A DNA stretch of 20,393 bases from positions 1-20,393 of the IMG/VR virus record IMGVR_UViG_3300044627_002513, one strand, 5' to 3'. The notes below the pieces were generated by a model, which was given only the letters and a program-made list of their open reading frames with translations, was not told the DNA's origin and did not search any database. Below are positions 13,763 through 20,116 of this stretch, in pieces (position 1 is the first letter of the stretch; the number at the start of each line of letters is the position of its first letter). The position numbers were made by a program, and so were the translations under genes. This stretch comes from a virus.

Positions 13763-15709
13763 TTAAGAGATGCAGTAAACGGTGTAGGTGTTGGTAGAGG
13801 TCTTACGCACCCGGAACAATCCCGAGGCAGCAGCAGCGACGGTCATGCCACCAACCAGAGTAAGTCCAGTGGCTGTCCCAAGAGTAACTACACCAGCACC
13901 AGTATTGATGACCGAGAAGTCGAAGGACATATCCGTCGGGAAGGTGGCTGGAACGCCGCCCTCAATGTCTGTGCCTGTCGGCATGGTCAGCGTGGCCAGA
14001 GCGCCAGTATACTGGATGATACCCGTCAGCAGTTCTGCAATGGTGAGTGTTGCAGCAGCACTCTCCACACTCTGGGCTGGCTGGTTCTTGTAAACCACAC
14101 CAGTGGTGACGGTAGCACCCGTGACATGGAGCGGGGTGATAGGGGAGGTGTTGCCAATCCCTACGTTGCCCGTAGTCGCGATCCTCATGCGTTCAGTGTT
14201 GGCTGTACTAAATATATGGGTACTGACAGCAATACCCGTGCCTCGAACAATTTGATACGCCTCCTCACCCGCACTAAAGGCATCGTTAGCGGTTCCGATA
14301 ATAAAATTTCCGGATGTGTTTACACGAGTACGCCAACGGTTTTGATCTACCGCAGCAGAAGTGGTTTGCAAAATAACAGTCGGCTCTGCGGTTGCGATAT
14401 GCAAAATTCGCTGCGGAGTAGTCGTCCCGATCCCCACGTTGCCCCCAGAGAGGATTCTCATACGCTCGGTGCCACCTTCTGCGAAGGCAATGGTATTCTC
14501 AGCCGGGAAGAACATACCCGTGTTCAGGTCACCAAAATTTGTGATCGACGGAGCAGCAGCAGAGCCGTCTCCAAAGGAGGCCACGCCGTTTACGGACAGG
14601 AGGGCGTCTGGCGCACTCGTCCCAATACCCACGTTGCCTGCAGAGGTGATCCTCATACGTTCGAGGTTGTTGGTGAAAAGCGCCATCAGGTGATCGCTCA
14701 CAGCACGAATCTGCACCGCACTACCGCTGCCATTGGCTGCAAATTGCCCTTGAACAGTCCCGCTGTTGACGTTCACAAAGTTATAGGTTGCCAAGGTGGT
14801 GCTAATGTTACCAGCCACGTCTAAAGCACTGGCAGGAGAACTCACCCCAATCCCTACGTTGCCCGTAGAGGAGATCCTCATACGCTCAACCCCACTCGTC
14901 TCCACCGTCACGGTATCAGCCGCAGGGAAACGAATGGCGGTGTTGGTGTCGCCAGCGTGGATGATCTTGTCGGCAATGGTCACATCGCCAGTGGCCGTGA
15001 TGGTTGTCCCGGTGATGGCTGCGGCAGACGATCCACCAATGACAGCGCCGTCCACAGTGCCGCCGTTGATGTCAGTCGTTGTCAGCACAGAAGAAGCCAG
15101 CGTGACTACACCCGTCGAGTCCGCAATGGAACCAGCAGAGGTGCCATCCTTAGCCTTGATGGTGGTAACTTCGATGTTGGTGGTGTCTACGGTCGTGGCG
15201 TTCGCCGTGGTAAAAGTGCCTGCGGCGGCGGACGTCCCACCGATCACGGTCCCGTCAATGGTGCCGCCCGTGATCTTCACCGAGCTCATGGCAAAGTCAT
15301 TAGTGATGTTTGCGACGGCGGCACTGCCCCCGGCCCCATCCGAGTAGATAATCGCGCTGTCGCCCGTGGCGATGGTCACGTTCCCGCCGGAGCCCTGAGT
15401 AAACACGACGCTCTGGGCAGTGGTGTTCCGCACAAAGTAAATTTTCTGGGCATCGCTGGGCGCGATGGTGATCGTGTGGGTGCCGCTCGGGGAGCCCGCC
15501 AAAACCAGCAACTTGTACTGCCCGTCAGATAGCGCGCCGTCCGAAGTTGTCAGGGTCGAGGATGTTCCGCTCAGGGACAGCGCAATCGAGCCGTTGATGG
15601 CCCGGTCAAGGATGTTCATGTTGTCGTTGACAACATCCCCCCAGACACCGTCGAGTTCGCCATCGGCGGGGAGCTCGATTCCGAGATTACCTGTGTATGT
15701 GCTGGGCAT
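13763..15709 (-). CDS. Tail fibre protein with G-N-V-G-I-G repeats (648 aa)
   Basis: The receptor-binding-type fibre candidate. The N-terminus (YTGNLGIELPADGELDGVWG, then DVVNDNMNILDRAING) is typical of phage fibres that attach through a short N-terminal head. Residues 60-270 are beta-rich, with two GGT-x-DG-x-VIGG units at ~148 and ~216. Four copies of ERMRI..GNVGIG..P lie at residues ~275, 350, 415 and 506, a repeat common in phage fibres and in proteins upstream of S74 chaperone domains. The C-terminal ~110 residues are beta-rich and end VYCIS; I see no S74-type intramolecular chaperone. GAGGA precedes the ATG by a few bases. The fibre role is well supported; receptor is unknown. Confidence 0.85.
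   Translation of the reverse strand: MPSTYTGNLGIELPADGELDGVWGDVVNDNMNILDRAINGSIALSLSGTSSTLTTSDGALSDGQYKLLVLAGSPSGTHTITIAPSDAQKIYFVRNTTAQSVVFTQGSGGNVTIATGDSAIIYSDGAGGSAAVANITNDFAMSSVKITGGTIDGTVIGGTSAAAGTFTTANATTVDTTNIEVTTIKAKDGTSAGSIADSTGVVTLASSVLTTTDINGGTVDGAVIGGSSAAAITGTTITATGDVTIADKIIHAGDTNTAIRFPAADTVTVETSGVERMRISSTGNVGIGVSSPASALDVAGNISTTLATYNFVNVNSGTVQGQFAANGSGSAVQIRAVSDHLMALFTNNLERMRITSAGNVGIGTSAPDALLSVNGVASFGDGSAAAPSITNFGDLNTGMFFPAENTIAFAEGGTERMRILSGGNVGIGTTTPQRILHIATAEPTVILQTTSAAVDQNRWRTRVNTSGNFIIGTANDAFSAGEEAYQIVRGTGIAVSTHIFSTANTERMRIATTGNVGIGNTSPITPLHVTGATVTTGVVYKNQPAQSVESAAATLTIAELLTGIIQYTGALATLTMPTGTDIEGGVPATFPTDMSFDFSVINTGAGVVTLGTATGLTLVGGMTVAAAASGLFRVRKTSTNTYTVYCIS
14117..14890 (-). 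repeat. Four dispersed repeats in the fibre gene (ERMRI..GNVGIG..P)
   Basis: The coding repeats show at DNA level as near-copies of CCCACGTTGCC and ATCCTCATACG-type blocks near 14160, 14440, 14630 and 14860 on the + strand. Spacing is unequal (about 65-91 residues), so these are repeated modules with different inserts rather than a tandem array. Confidence 0.85.
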
Positions 15710-15718
15710 TGTTCATCC

Positions 15719-16555
15719 TCACGCGGCGACTGGGGTCCAGACCGTAGGTGGCGCTGGCTCAAGGGTTGTCCATGAATTTATAACACCCGGATCGACGTCC
15801 GTCCATGACGAACCCGGAGAAGGCAAGACGTCAGACCAAGATGTAGGTGGCGCTGGATTCAGTGGGTCCCACGCGGTTCCGGGACCGGGGACAATCTGGC
15901 TCCAGACAAGAACGACGCCGACAGCCCCGGTGGCTGAGACACCAGTGACCTGAACGTCAGCGCCAGCCTCGGGGACCACAGTGCCCACGGCCACGGTGGC
16001 TGAGACCCCAGTGAGCTCTGCAATCGTCGGGATGATGATCACCACGTCGCCTACAGCGCCCGAGGCCTCAACGCCAGTGACTGCCACATCAGAGCCAGCC
16101 TGAGCGACGACATCACCCACAACAGCAGATGCAGAGACGCCAGTTGGCAAAATGAGGGCAGAGCCTGAGACGAAAACGTCGCCTGTCTCTCCGGTGGCTG
16201 ATACCCCCGTCGGCTCGACAATCGCCCCTGCGGCCACTGTGACAGAACCTACAGCGCCAGATGCCTCAACGCCCGTGACCGGTACGTCAGCCCCAGCCCG
16301 CGCAATGACAGTTCCAACTGCCCCAGACGCAGAGACCCCGGTAGGTAGAACAAGGGCGGAGCCCGTGGCAACAACTGTGGCGACGTCCCCGGTGGCTGAT
16401 ACACCTGTGGGCTGGACAAGGGCGGTGCCAGTGACGGTGACAGTGCCAATTGCGCCAGTGGCAGACACGCCAGTGACGACGACGGGGATTGCCTCACCCC
16501 ACGCCCCAGAGGACCACGTACCACGGCCCCAGCCTGTAAGGGTCGTGTTGGCCAT
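15719..16555 (-). CDS. Two-tier repeat protein beside the fibre (278 aa)
   Basis: The N-terminus TGWGRGTWSSGAWGEAIPV (residues 7-25) is a Trp/Gly-rich motif also present in the gp10-like protein. Residues 28-223 are nine copies of a 22-residue unit, consensus TGVSA[ST]GAVGTV-x9-P, probably a string of short beta hairpins. Residues 218-278 carry six Trp spaced exactly 11 residues apart in units of the type W-[ST]-D-V-x-P-x-P-x-x-S. There is no signal peptide and no catalytic motif. AAGGGG precedes the ATG. The gene lies between the 147-aa structural-type gene and the fibre gene, so a fibre-linked or decorative virion role is likely, but it is inferred only from context and repeats. Confidence 0.75.
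   Translation of the reverse strand: MANTTLTGWGRGTWSSGAWGEAIPVVVTGVSATGAIGTVTVTGTALVQPTGVSATGDVATVVATGSALVLPTGVSASGAVGTVIARAGADVPVTGVEASGAVGSVTVAAGAIVEPTGVSATGETGDVFVSGSALILPTGVSASAVVGDVVAQAGSDVAVTGVEASGAVGDVVIIIPTIAELTGVSATVAVGTVVPEAGADVQVTGVSATGAVGVVLVWSQIVPGPGTAWDPLNPAPPTSWSDVLPSPGSSWTDVDPGVINSWTTLEPAPPTVWTPVAA
15722..15904 (-). repeat. 33-bp tandem repeat encoding Trp every 11 residues
   Basis: Residues 218, 229, 240, 251, 262 and 273 of the 278-aa protein are all Trp, in units such as WSDVLPSPGSS, WTDVDPGVINS and WTTLEPAPPTV. The array runs to the C-terminus and overlaps the last 22-residue unit by a few residues. Confidence 0.9.
15887..16474 (-). repeat. 66-bp tandem repeat, nine copies of a 22-residue unit
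   Basis: Units start at residues 28, 50, 72, 94, 116, 138, 160, 182 and 204, each beginning TGV[SE]A. Several DNA units remain similar (for example GTGGCTGA[GT]AC blocks on the + strand), with two alternating flavours ending in P or V. Confidence 0.92.
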
Positions 16556-16564
16556 GGCCGCCCC

Positions 16565-17008
16565 TTAGCTAATACGAATTATGGCATTCGTGGAGTCGGC
16601 TGCGGGAAACTGGATGGTGAAGGTGCCTGCAGTGGAGATTTTGTCTCCACCGAAGTCCAGAACCGCAACGGACGGGTTGGTGTAGGTATGCGCCGGAGTC
16701 GTGTTGTAGATCAACGCACCGCGGGCCGTGATGGTCGCCGAGGTGAACGACAGATCATCAAAGTCTGTGAACGCCGTGGTGCCAGACGTGGTCGGGCTGA
16801 TGTTGGTCAGGGAGCCGCCACCGGCCGAGTAGCTGCCCGAGTTCGCCACCTCGTTCGAGGACGAGTAGGCAGTGGTAGCCGCACTGAGATCGGCCGAGCT
16901 CGTGTAGAGAGCCAGCTTGAACGTGTCGCCGCCGCTCGAGCGGAAGTCGTGGACGCCCTCGAGAAGCTCGTCCTTGAACGAAGTGCACATTGCTTGCGAA
17001 ATGGCCAA
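16565..17008 (-). CDS. Structural-type beta protein (147 aa), TTG start
   Basis: Starts at TTG 17008 with a perfect AGGAGG five bases upstream; the next in-frame ATG is at codon 7 and lacks such a site. The sequence MAISQAMCTSFKDELLEGVH, then FKLALYTSSADLSAAT and AFTDFDDLSFTSATITARGA is a pattern I know from small tail or head-decoration proteins of marine phages. The end (FTIQFPAADSTNAIIRIS) is beta-rich. Only one cysteine. It lies after the 97-aa gene and before the two-tier repeat gene, within the tail region. A virion role is likely; the exact place in the particle is unknown. Confidence 0.78.
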   Translation of the reverse strand: MAISQAMCTSFKDELLEGVHDFRSSGGDTFKLALYTSSADLSAATTAYSSSNEVANSGSYSAGGGSLTNISPTTSGTTAFTDFDDLSFTSATITARGALIYNTTPAHTYTNPSVAVLDFGGDKISTAGTFTIQFPAADSTNAIIRIS

Positions 17009-17013
17009 AGTAG

Positions 17014-17019
17014 CCTCCT
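17014..17019 (-). promoter_or_regulatory. Shine-Dalgarno AGGAGG deciding the TTG start at 17008
   Basis: On the minus strand AGGAGG is followed by CTACT and then TTG. The first bases of the site overlap the TAG stop of the 97-aa gene. Confidence 0.75.
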
Positions 17020-17311
17020 ATAGCTTTTGAATGGCCGCAGCCAGTTGTGGGTGCCCAGCCTCTACGAGCGCATTATACACGGTAAGGCGGTCGTTGGTAA
17101 CTGCCTCTTTCATGTAGGCCGTCACGACAGTGAGCAGGGCGCTTCGGTAGGCCAAGGCCTGATCCCTGATCCCCTGCGGCGCAGAGTCAGACACGCTGAT
17201 GAGCTTGTTCACGCAACGGAGCGCGACCTCCTCGGGCGTCTGGCCCCGGTTGCTGGTCGTCGTTACGGTCACGATGGGCGTGGAAGGCAGGTTCATGGAG
17301 GCTGAGAACAT
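17018..17311 (-). CDS. Small helical protein (97 aa), unknown function
   Basis: Starts at ATG 17311, overlapping the stop of the adaptor gene as TAATG. After a short Ser/Thr-rich lead (NLPSTPIVTVTTTSNRGQTP) the rest is helical: EEVALRCVNKLISVSDSAPQ, ALAYRSALLTVVTAYMKEAV, LTVYNALVEAGHPQLAAAIQ. There is no membrane span long enough to be convincing and no motif. Comparable small helical proteins lie between adaptor and tail genes in marine podovirus-like phages. A head-tail joining or assembly-helper role is possible. Confidence 0.7.
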   Translation of the reverse strand: MFSASMNLPSTPIVTVTTTSNRGQTPEEVALRCVNKLISVSDSAPQGIRDQALAYRSALLTVVTAYMKEAVTNDRLTVYNALVEAGHPQLAAAIQKL

Positions 17312-17961
17312 TACTCTTTGGACCTCACAACCCTGCCGACGCGATACTCGTCGGTCGTCTGCTTGGCTTCGCCCAGCATCTTCAGGCCGATCAACGACTC
17401 TTGGAAGCGCTTGTCGTAGGCCGCCATCAGGTCCGGATCGCCCTTCAAGAAGATATAGGCCTCGATCATCGCGCCGTAGAACAGGGTCAGCTCAGCGTTG
17501 ATGCTCAGCCACGTGGTTCCGCTATCCGAACCGGCCGTGAGGCTGGCCGGGCGGTAGAAATAGTGAAGCTCCATAATGTAGTCATCATTGGGGGTAGGAG
17601 CCAGAAGGAAGTTCTCGTTGTCGAACTGTGCGTAGTAGCGCGGCTGTCCTGTGGTCGTCGAGTCAGGGTTATACTCCTGAAGGAAGCTTACATCCTTAAA
17701 CTCCGCGAAGGCCTTGTCGTTGTTGTCGCCCCGGTACGAGAGCGAAAAGGGAGCAAGGAAGTCGCTGGGGGCAGCCAGAAACTGATTGCCAATGGTAGCG
17801 TTGGCCGTGGCGTTTTTGCGGAACAGGTTCAGCTGCACACTCTTCAGAATCCGTTCTTCCGACAGGCGGATGAACAGGGGAAGGTTGTTCACGAAGGTGG
17901 TCTCTGTGGTCTCGAGATAGTCCTGCAGAGCCTGCTTCAGCTGGCCGTATGTAAAGCTCAT
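17311..17961 (-). CDS. Head-tail adaptor-like protein (SU10 adaptor type, 216 aa)
   Basis: SFTYGQLKQALQDYLETTET, VNNLPLFIRLSEERILKSVQ and the middle block (FLAPFSLSYRGDNN, FLQEYNPDSTTTGQPRYYAQ, FLLAPTPNDDYIMELHYFYR) match the adaptor proteins that join the portal to the tail in SU10-like and related podoviruses. The C-terminal helical half (ELTLFYGAMIEAYIFLKGDP, then MAAYDKRFQESLIGLKMLGE) is the part that packs on the portal in relatives. The ATG overlaps the previous stop (ATGA), with GGTGGAG five bases upstream inside the last codons of the 100-aa gene. The assignment is fairly firm. Confidence 0.83.
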   Translation of the reverse strand: MSFTYGQLKQALQDYLETTETTFVNNLPLFIRLSEERILKSVQLNLFRKNATANATIGNQFLAAPSDFLAPFSLSYRGDNNDKAFAEFKDVSFLQEYNPDSTTTGQPRYYAQFDNENFLLAPTPNDDYIMELHYFYRPASLTAGSDSGTTWLSINAELTLFYGAMIEAYIFLKGDPDLMAAYDKRFQESLIGLKMLGEAKQTTDEYRVGRVVRSKE

Positions 17962-18260
17962 GTGATCTCCACCGTGACAAAGCCGAGGCTGACGACCATG
18001 GGATACACAGGCGCAACCGGCGGGAATACGGTATTTCCAACGGGGACGTAGACGTGCCCAGCCTCAGGGTCCGGGCGCGGATTGCGCAGCGCCTGCGGAT
18101 CAGGGTAGGCCTTTGGCGGGAAAAGCTGCGGGTGCTTCGGGTCAAACTCGTCCGGGCCCACAAGCAGCCCGGTCCACTCCTTGCGCATGTCGCGCAGGCG
18201 GAACCGAACGCCGGAGCGATCCGAAATTCCCCAAGCCTTTTTACCGCTGGCAAACGACAT
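17958..18260 (-). CDS. Small structural-module protein, Cys-free 'DRSG...KHPQL' type (100 aa)
   Basis: Start at ATG 18260 overlaps the stop of the 221-aa gene as TGATG; a longer frame that opens upstream at 18440 lies inside that gene and is not real. The core WGISDRSGVRFRLRDMRKEW, LVGPDEFDPKHPQLFP and PDPQALRNPRP is a common small protein of the head-tail module. Some relatives carry Cys pairs at the positions of SDRS and LVGPDEF, making a zinc ribbon; here all four are replaced, so no metal site is expected. It ends SLGFVTVEIT, and those codons hold the ribosome site of the adaptor gene. Function unknown. Confidence 0.8.
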   Translation of the reverse strand: MSFASGKKAWGISDRSGVRFRLRDMRKEWTGLLVGPDEFDPKHPQLFPPKAYPDPQALRNPRPDPEAGHVYVPVGNTVFPPVAPVYPMVVSLGFVTVEIT

Positions 18261-18925
18261 CAGAACCTCAAGTATGCTACGTCGGGCTGCAGCTTCAGCG
18301 GGACGCGATCTTCGTCTTCCTCGGACGCGCGGGCGAACTCTTCGTCGTAGATCGCCTTGAGCATGGCCATCCGCTCCGGGGCCCGCTTCATGGCAAGATA
18401 ATAGGACAGGCCCGCAACCATGCAGGGGTAGAAGCGCCACGGCATGTCCGTGGTGTTCTGCATCGTCCCTGCGTCCTGAATGCGCCGCACGTAGTAATAA
18501 ACCAGCTGGTCTGTCGAGTTCTCAGGAACCTGCCACAAGTTGATGACCGGGGAAATCTTCCGGTCGTAGTAGAACTGCGACGGGCGACCCTGTGCGGTCT
18601 TGTTGGGCAGCAAGAAGTAGTCGCCGCGGCTGATCCGTTCGACCTCGTAGTCCGTACCTGAACGACGAAGGACCATCTCCAAGATGTCCGCGTGGTCTGC
18701 GCCGACCGTATAGGTCGCCGTGCCCTGTGTGACGGTGATCGTCGCTTGGGCCACGGTCCACAGGTTGAGGCCGCGGTTGGCCCATTCCGCGAACATCAGA
18801 TTCAGGGACCGCCGGGCCGTGCGTGCGTCGTAGCCCGTGCGAACCTCAAGCCCGCAGCGCTCATACGACTCTTCGATCAGCTCTCCAACGTCTAGGTTGA
18901 ACGTCGCGGTTCCGGAGGTGGTCAT
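18260..18925 (-). CDS. Head-tail connector/adaptor protein (P22 gp4-like type, 221 aa)
   Basis: FNLDVGELIEESYERCGLEV followed by RTGYDARTARRSLNLMFAEW and ANRGLNLWTV is a signature of the tail accessory/adaptor proteins of podovirus-like phages, which bind beneath the portal after packaging. The middle (ATITVTQGTATYTVGADHAD, then SRGDYFLLPNKTAQGRPSQF and YYDRKISPVINLWQVPE) is the beta domain, and the C-terminal part (MPWRFYPCMVAGLSYYLAMK, then AIYDEEFARASEEDEDR) is helical. Two such proteins separated by one small gene are present here. The start at ATG 18925 follows the DUF5872 stop by three bases, with AGGGA upstream. Confidence 0.82.
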   Translation of the reverse strand: MTTSGTATFNLDVGELIEESYERCGLEVRTGYDARTARRSLNLMFAEWANRGLNLWTVAQATITVTQGTATYTVGADHADILEMVLRRSGTDYEVERISRGDYFLLPNKTAQGRPSQFYYDRKISPVINLWQVPENSTDQLVYYYVRRIQDAGTMQNTTDMPWRFYPCMVAGLSYYLAMKRAPERMAMLKAIYDEEFARASEEDEDRVPLKLQPDVAYLRF

Positions 18926-18928
18926 GGA

Positions 18929-19177
18929 TCAATCCCTAAACTTCGCGGTCTTCTTTGCGATCTTCTTAGGTTGTGCCACAAACTGCTTGCCTTTGCGAGT
19001 ACCTTCGCGCTTGGCACGGCTCGTGGCCGCATATTCGGCAGGACTCAGCGCTTCACGCGCGCCCTTGGGCAGGTAGCGTTCGCCCGTGGCCTTCGGGCCT
19101 TGAGTCGAGGGTTTGCCACTCTTGGTGCCCCACTTCTCGTCGGTCCATTTCTTTAGGCTTTTCTGCGGGGCTTTCAA
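18929..19177 (-). CDS. DUF5872-like small basic protein (82 aa), TTG start
   Basis: I place the start at TTG 19177, which overlaps the previous stop (TTGA) and has GGAGGG eight bases upstream. A longer in-frame version beginning at 19243 would use codons of the previous gene. The sequence KAPQKSLKKWTDEKWGTKSG, then KPSTQGPKATGERYLPKG, ALSPAEYAATSRAKREGTRK and GKQFVAQPKKIAKKTAKFRD is the DUF5872 pattern, widespread in phages and large DNA viruses. It is very Lys/Arg-rich and probably binds nucleic acid or coats DNA in the capsid; that is inference. Third of three consecutive small basic genes. Confidence 0.88.
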   Translation of the reverse strand: MKAPQKSLKKWTDEKWGTKSGKPSTQGPKATGERYLPKGAREALSPAEYAATSRAKREGTRKGKQFVAQPKKIAKKTAKFRD

Positions 19178-19398
19178 TCCTTGTACCCTCCACCTTTGGC
19201 CTTGTACTGCTGAGCCAGCATCTGGGCCTTGCGGGCACTCCACTGCCCCGGAGACCCGCCCTTGCCGCCAGCCTTGATGCTCTCAAAGAGCGACTTCCGC
19301 ATGGACGGCTTGGTGTAGTTCCCGGCCTCGTTGACACGGGACTTCGGCTTCTTGCCGCCGGGGGTCGAGACCTGTTTGGACATACTCGAGCGGTTCAT
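19174..19398 (-). CDS. Small basic protein (74 aa), 'KSRVNEAGNYTKP' type
   Basis: Start taken at ATG 19398, one base after the DUF6321 stop (TGACATG); an ATG at 19416 lies inside that gene and another at 19383 is possible. The body KKPKSRVNEAGNYTKPSMRK, LFESIKAGGKGGSPGQWSAR and KAQMLAQQYKAKGGGYKD is a conserved small protein of aquatic phages, often next to DUF5872 and DUF6321 genes. It is basic, Gly-rich and soluble. Function unknown; by composition and company it may bind nucleic acid or be packaged in the virion. Confidence 0.8.
   Translation of the reverse strand: MNRSSMSKQVSTPGGKKPKSRVNEAGNYTKPSMRKSLFESIKAGGKGGSPGQWSARKAQMLAQQYKAKGGGYKD
19186..19191 (-). promoter_or_regulatory. Shine-Dalgarno GGAGGG supporting the TTG start at 19177
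   Basis: On the minus strand GGAGGG is followed by TACAAGGA and then TTG. It lies in the codons for the GGGY end of the 74-aa protein. Confidence 0.6.
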
Positions 19399-19399
19399 G

Positions 19400-19660
19400 T
19401 CAGCAGTTCCATGCACGAAGGGATTTGTTGATGCGGCTGTTCGGATCGTTGCGGGTCTTCTCGCTCGTCAACTTTTTCTTCATGCCATTCATCCTCGAGC
19501 AAAAGCTCTTACGACGGGCCGCATCCTTGTCTGTCTTCGGGTTCGGAGCTGGGGGCTTCAGGTTCATGCCTTGGGCTTTCGCCGAAGCTCGGCCCTTGGC
19601 GTTTAAGCCCCCAGCGGGGTTCTTCCCTTCTTTACGGGTCCACGCGGCTGTCTTAGCCAT
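19400..19660 (-). CDS. DUF6321-like small basic protein (86 aa)
   Basis: Start at ATG 19660 overlaps the previous stop as TGATG, with GAGGG close upstream; an in-frame start at 19702 would lie in the previous gene. AKTAAWTRKEGKNPAGGLNA, then KGRASAKAQGMNLKPPAP, and RRKSFCSRMNGMKKKLTSEK with TRNDPNSRINKSLRAWNC, match the DUF6321 pattern of phages. Strongly basic, few hydrophobics, two cysteines. No function is known. First of the three small basic genes. Confidence 0.85.
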   Translation of the reverse strand: MAKTAAWTRKEGKNPAGGLNAKGRASAKAQGMNLKPPAPNPKTDKDAARRKSFCSRMNGMKKKLTSEKTRNDPNSRINKSLRAWNC

Positions 19661-20109
19661 CACCCTCGCCCCTCTTTTGTAATCGGGCCGCCGACCAGCC
19701 ACGCGTCACAGGTACGGCTGCCAGCGCATTTGAAGTGGAAGAGCTGGCAGTATCCGAGGTTTGAAGCCTCGGCCACTGACGTAGAGTTCGCCATCTCGAA
19801 CTCTTCGTCCCCGGCCATACCCGCAGAAATGCACTCAAGCATCTTGGGGGTCTGAACAAAGGCCGCGCAGTTGCCGCAGCGCGAAGCCTTGGCCTCTGTC
19901 GGTGTCACGTCCCAGAGGTCCGCCAGAGCCTTCCAGAACTTGTTGTTCGGAAGCTCCGGATTCATCGGGCCGTAGCCGTACTCCTCGATGGCGTGGTTCC
20001 GGTTCTTCAGGTTAACATGCACGTCCTTCGTGGCCGTCGGGCAGGCCTCCCCGTCGCGGTAAGCCGCGACGAGTGCCGATCCACGAGAGGATGTTGGGCG
20101 ACGGGCCAT
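19660..20109 (-). CDS. Seven-cysteine protein with HiPIP-like Cys pattern (149 aa)
   Basis: ATG 20109 is preceded by AAGGG five bases upstream. The N-terminal half is soluble (VNLKNRNHAIEEYGYGPMNP, then FWKALADLWDVTPTEAKASR). The C-terminal half has C78-GN-C81-AAF, C93, GYC121QLF, C128 and C134-DAW. The order CxxCxxF ... GYCxLF ... CxAW resembles high-potential iron-sulphur proteins, where four such cysteines hold a 4Fe-4S cluster. Cys93 and Cys128 are extra, and Cys23 lies apart. Zinc binding is the main alternative. Proteins with this pattern occur in marine phage structural modules, usually without a stated function. Its stop is coupled to the DUF6321 gene (TGATG). Confidence 0.78.
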   Translation of the reverse strand: MARRPTSSRGSALVAAYRDGEACPTATKDVHVNLKNRNHAIEEYGYGPMNPELPNNKFWKALADLWDVTPTEAKASRCGNCAAFVQTPKMLECISAGMAGDEEFEMANSTSVAEASNLGYCQLFHFKCAGSRTCDAWLVGGPITKEGRG

Positions 20110-20116
20110 GTCGCCC

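Noticed and set aside
13763-15709. Fibre gene as a diversity-generating retroelement target
   Set aside because: No reverse transcriptase, template repeat or C-terminal variable-repeat pattern is seen in the window.
17958-18440. A longer 160-aa version of the 100-aa gene
   Set aside because: Its first 60 residues read through the 221-aa connector gene in another frame and are unlike a protein; the TGATG start at 18260 is better placed.
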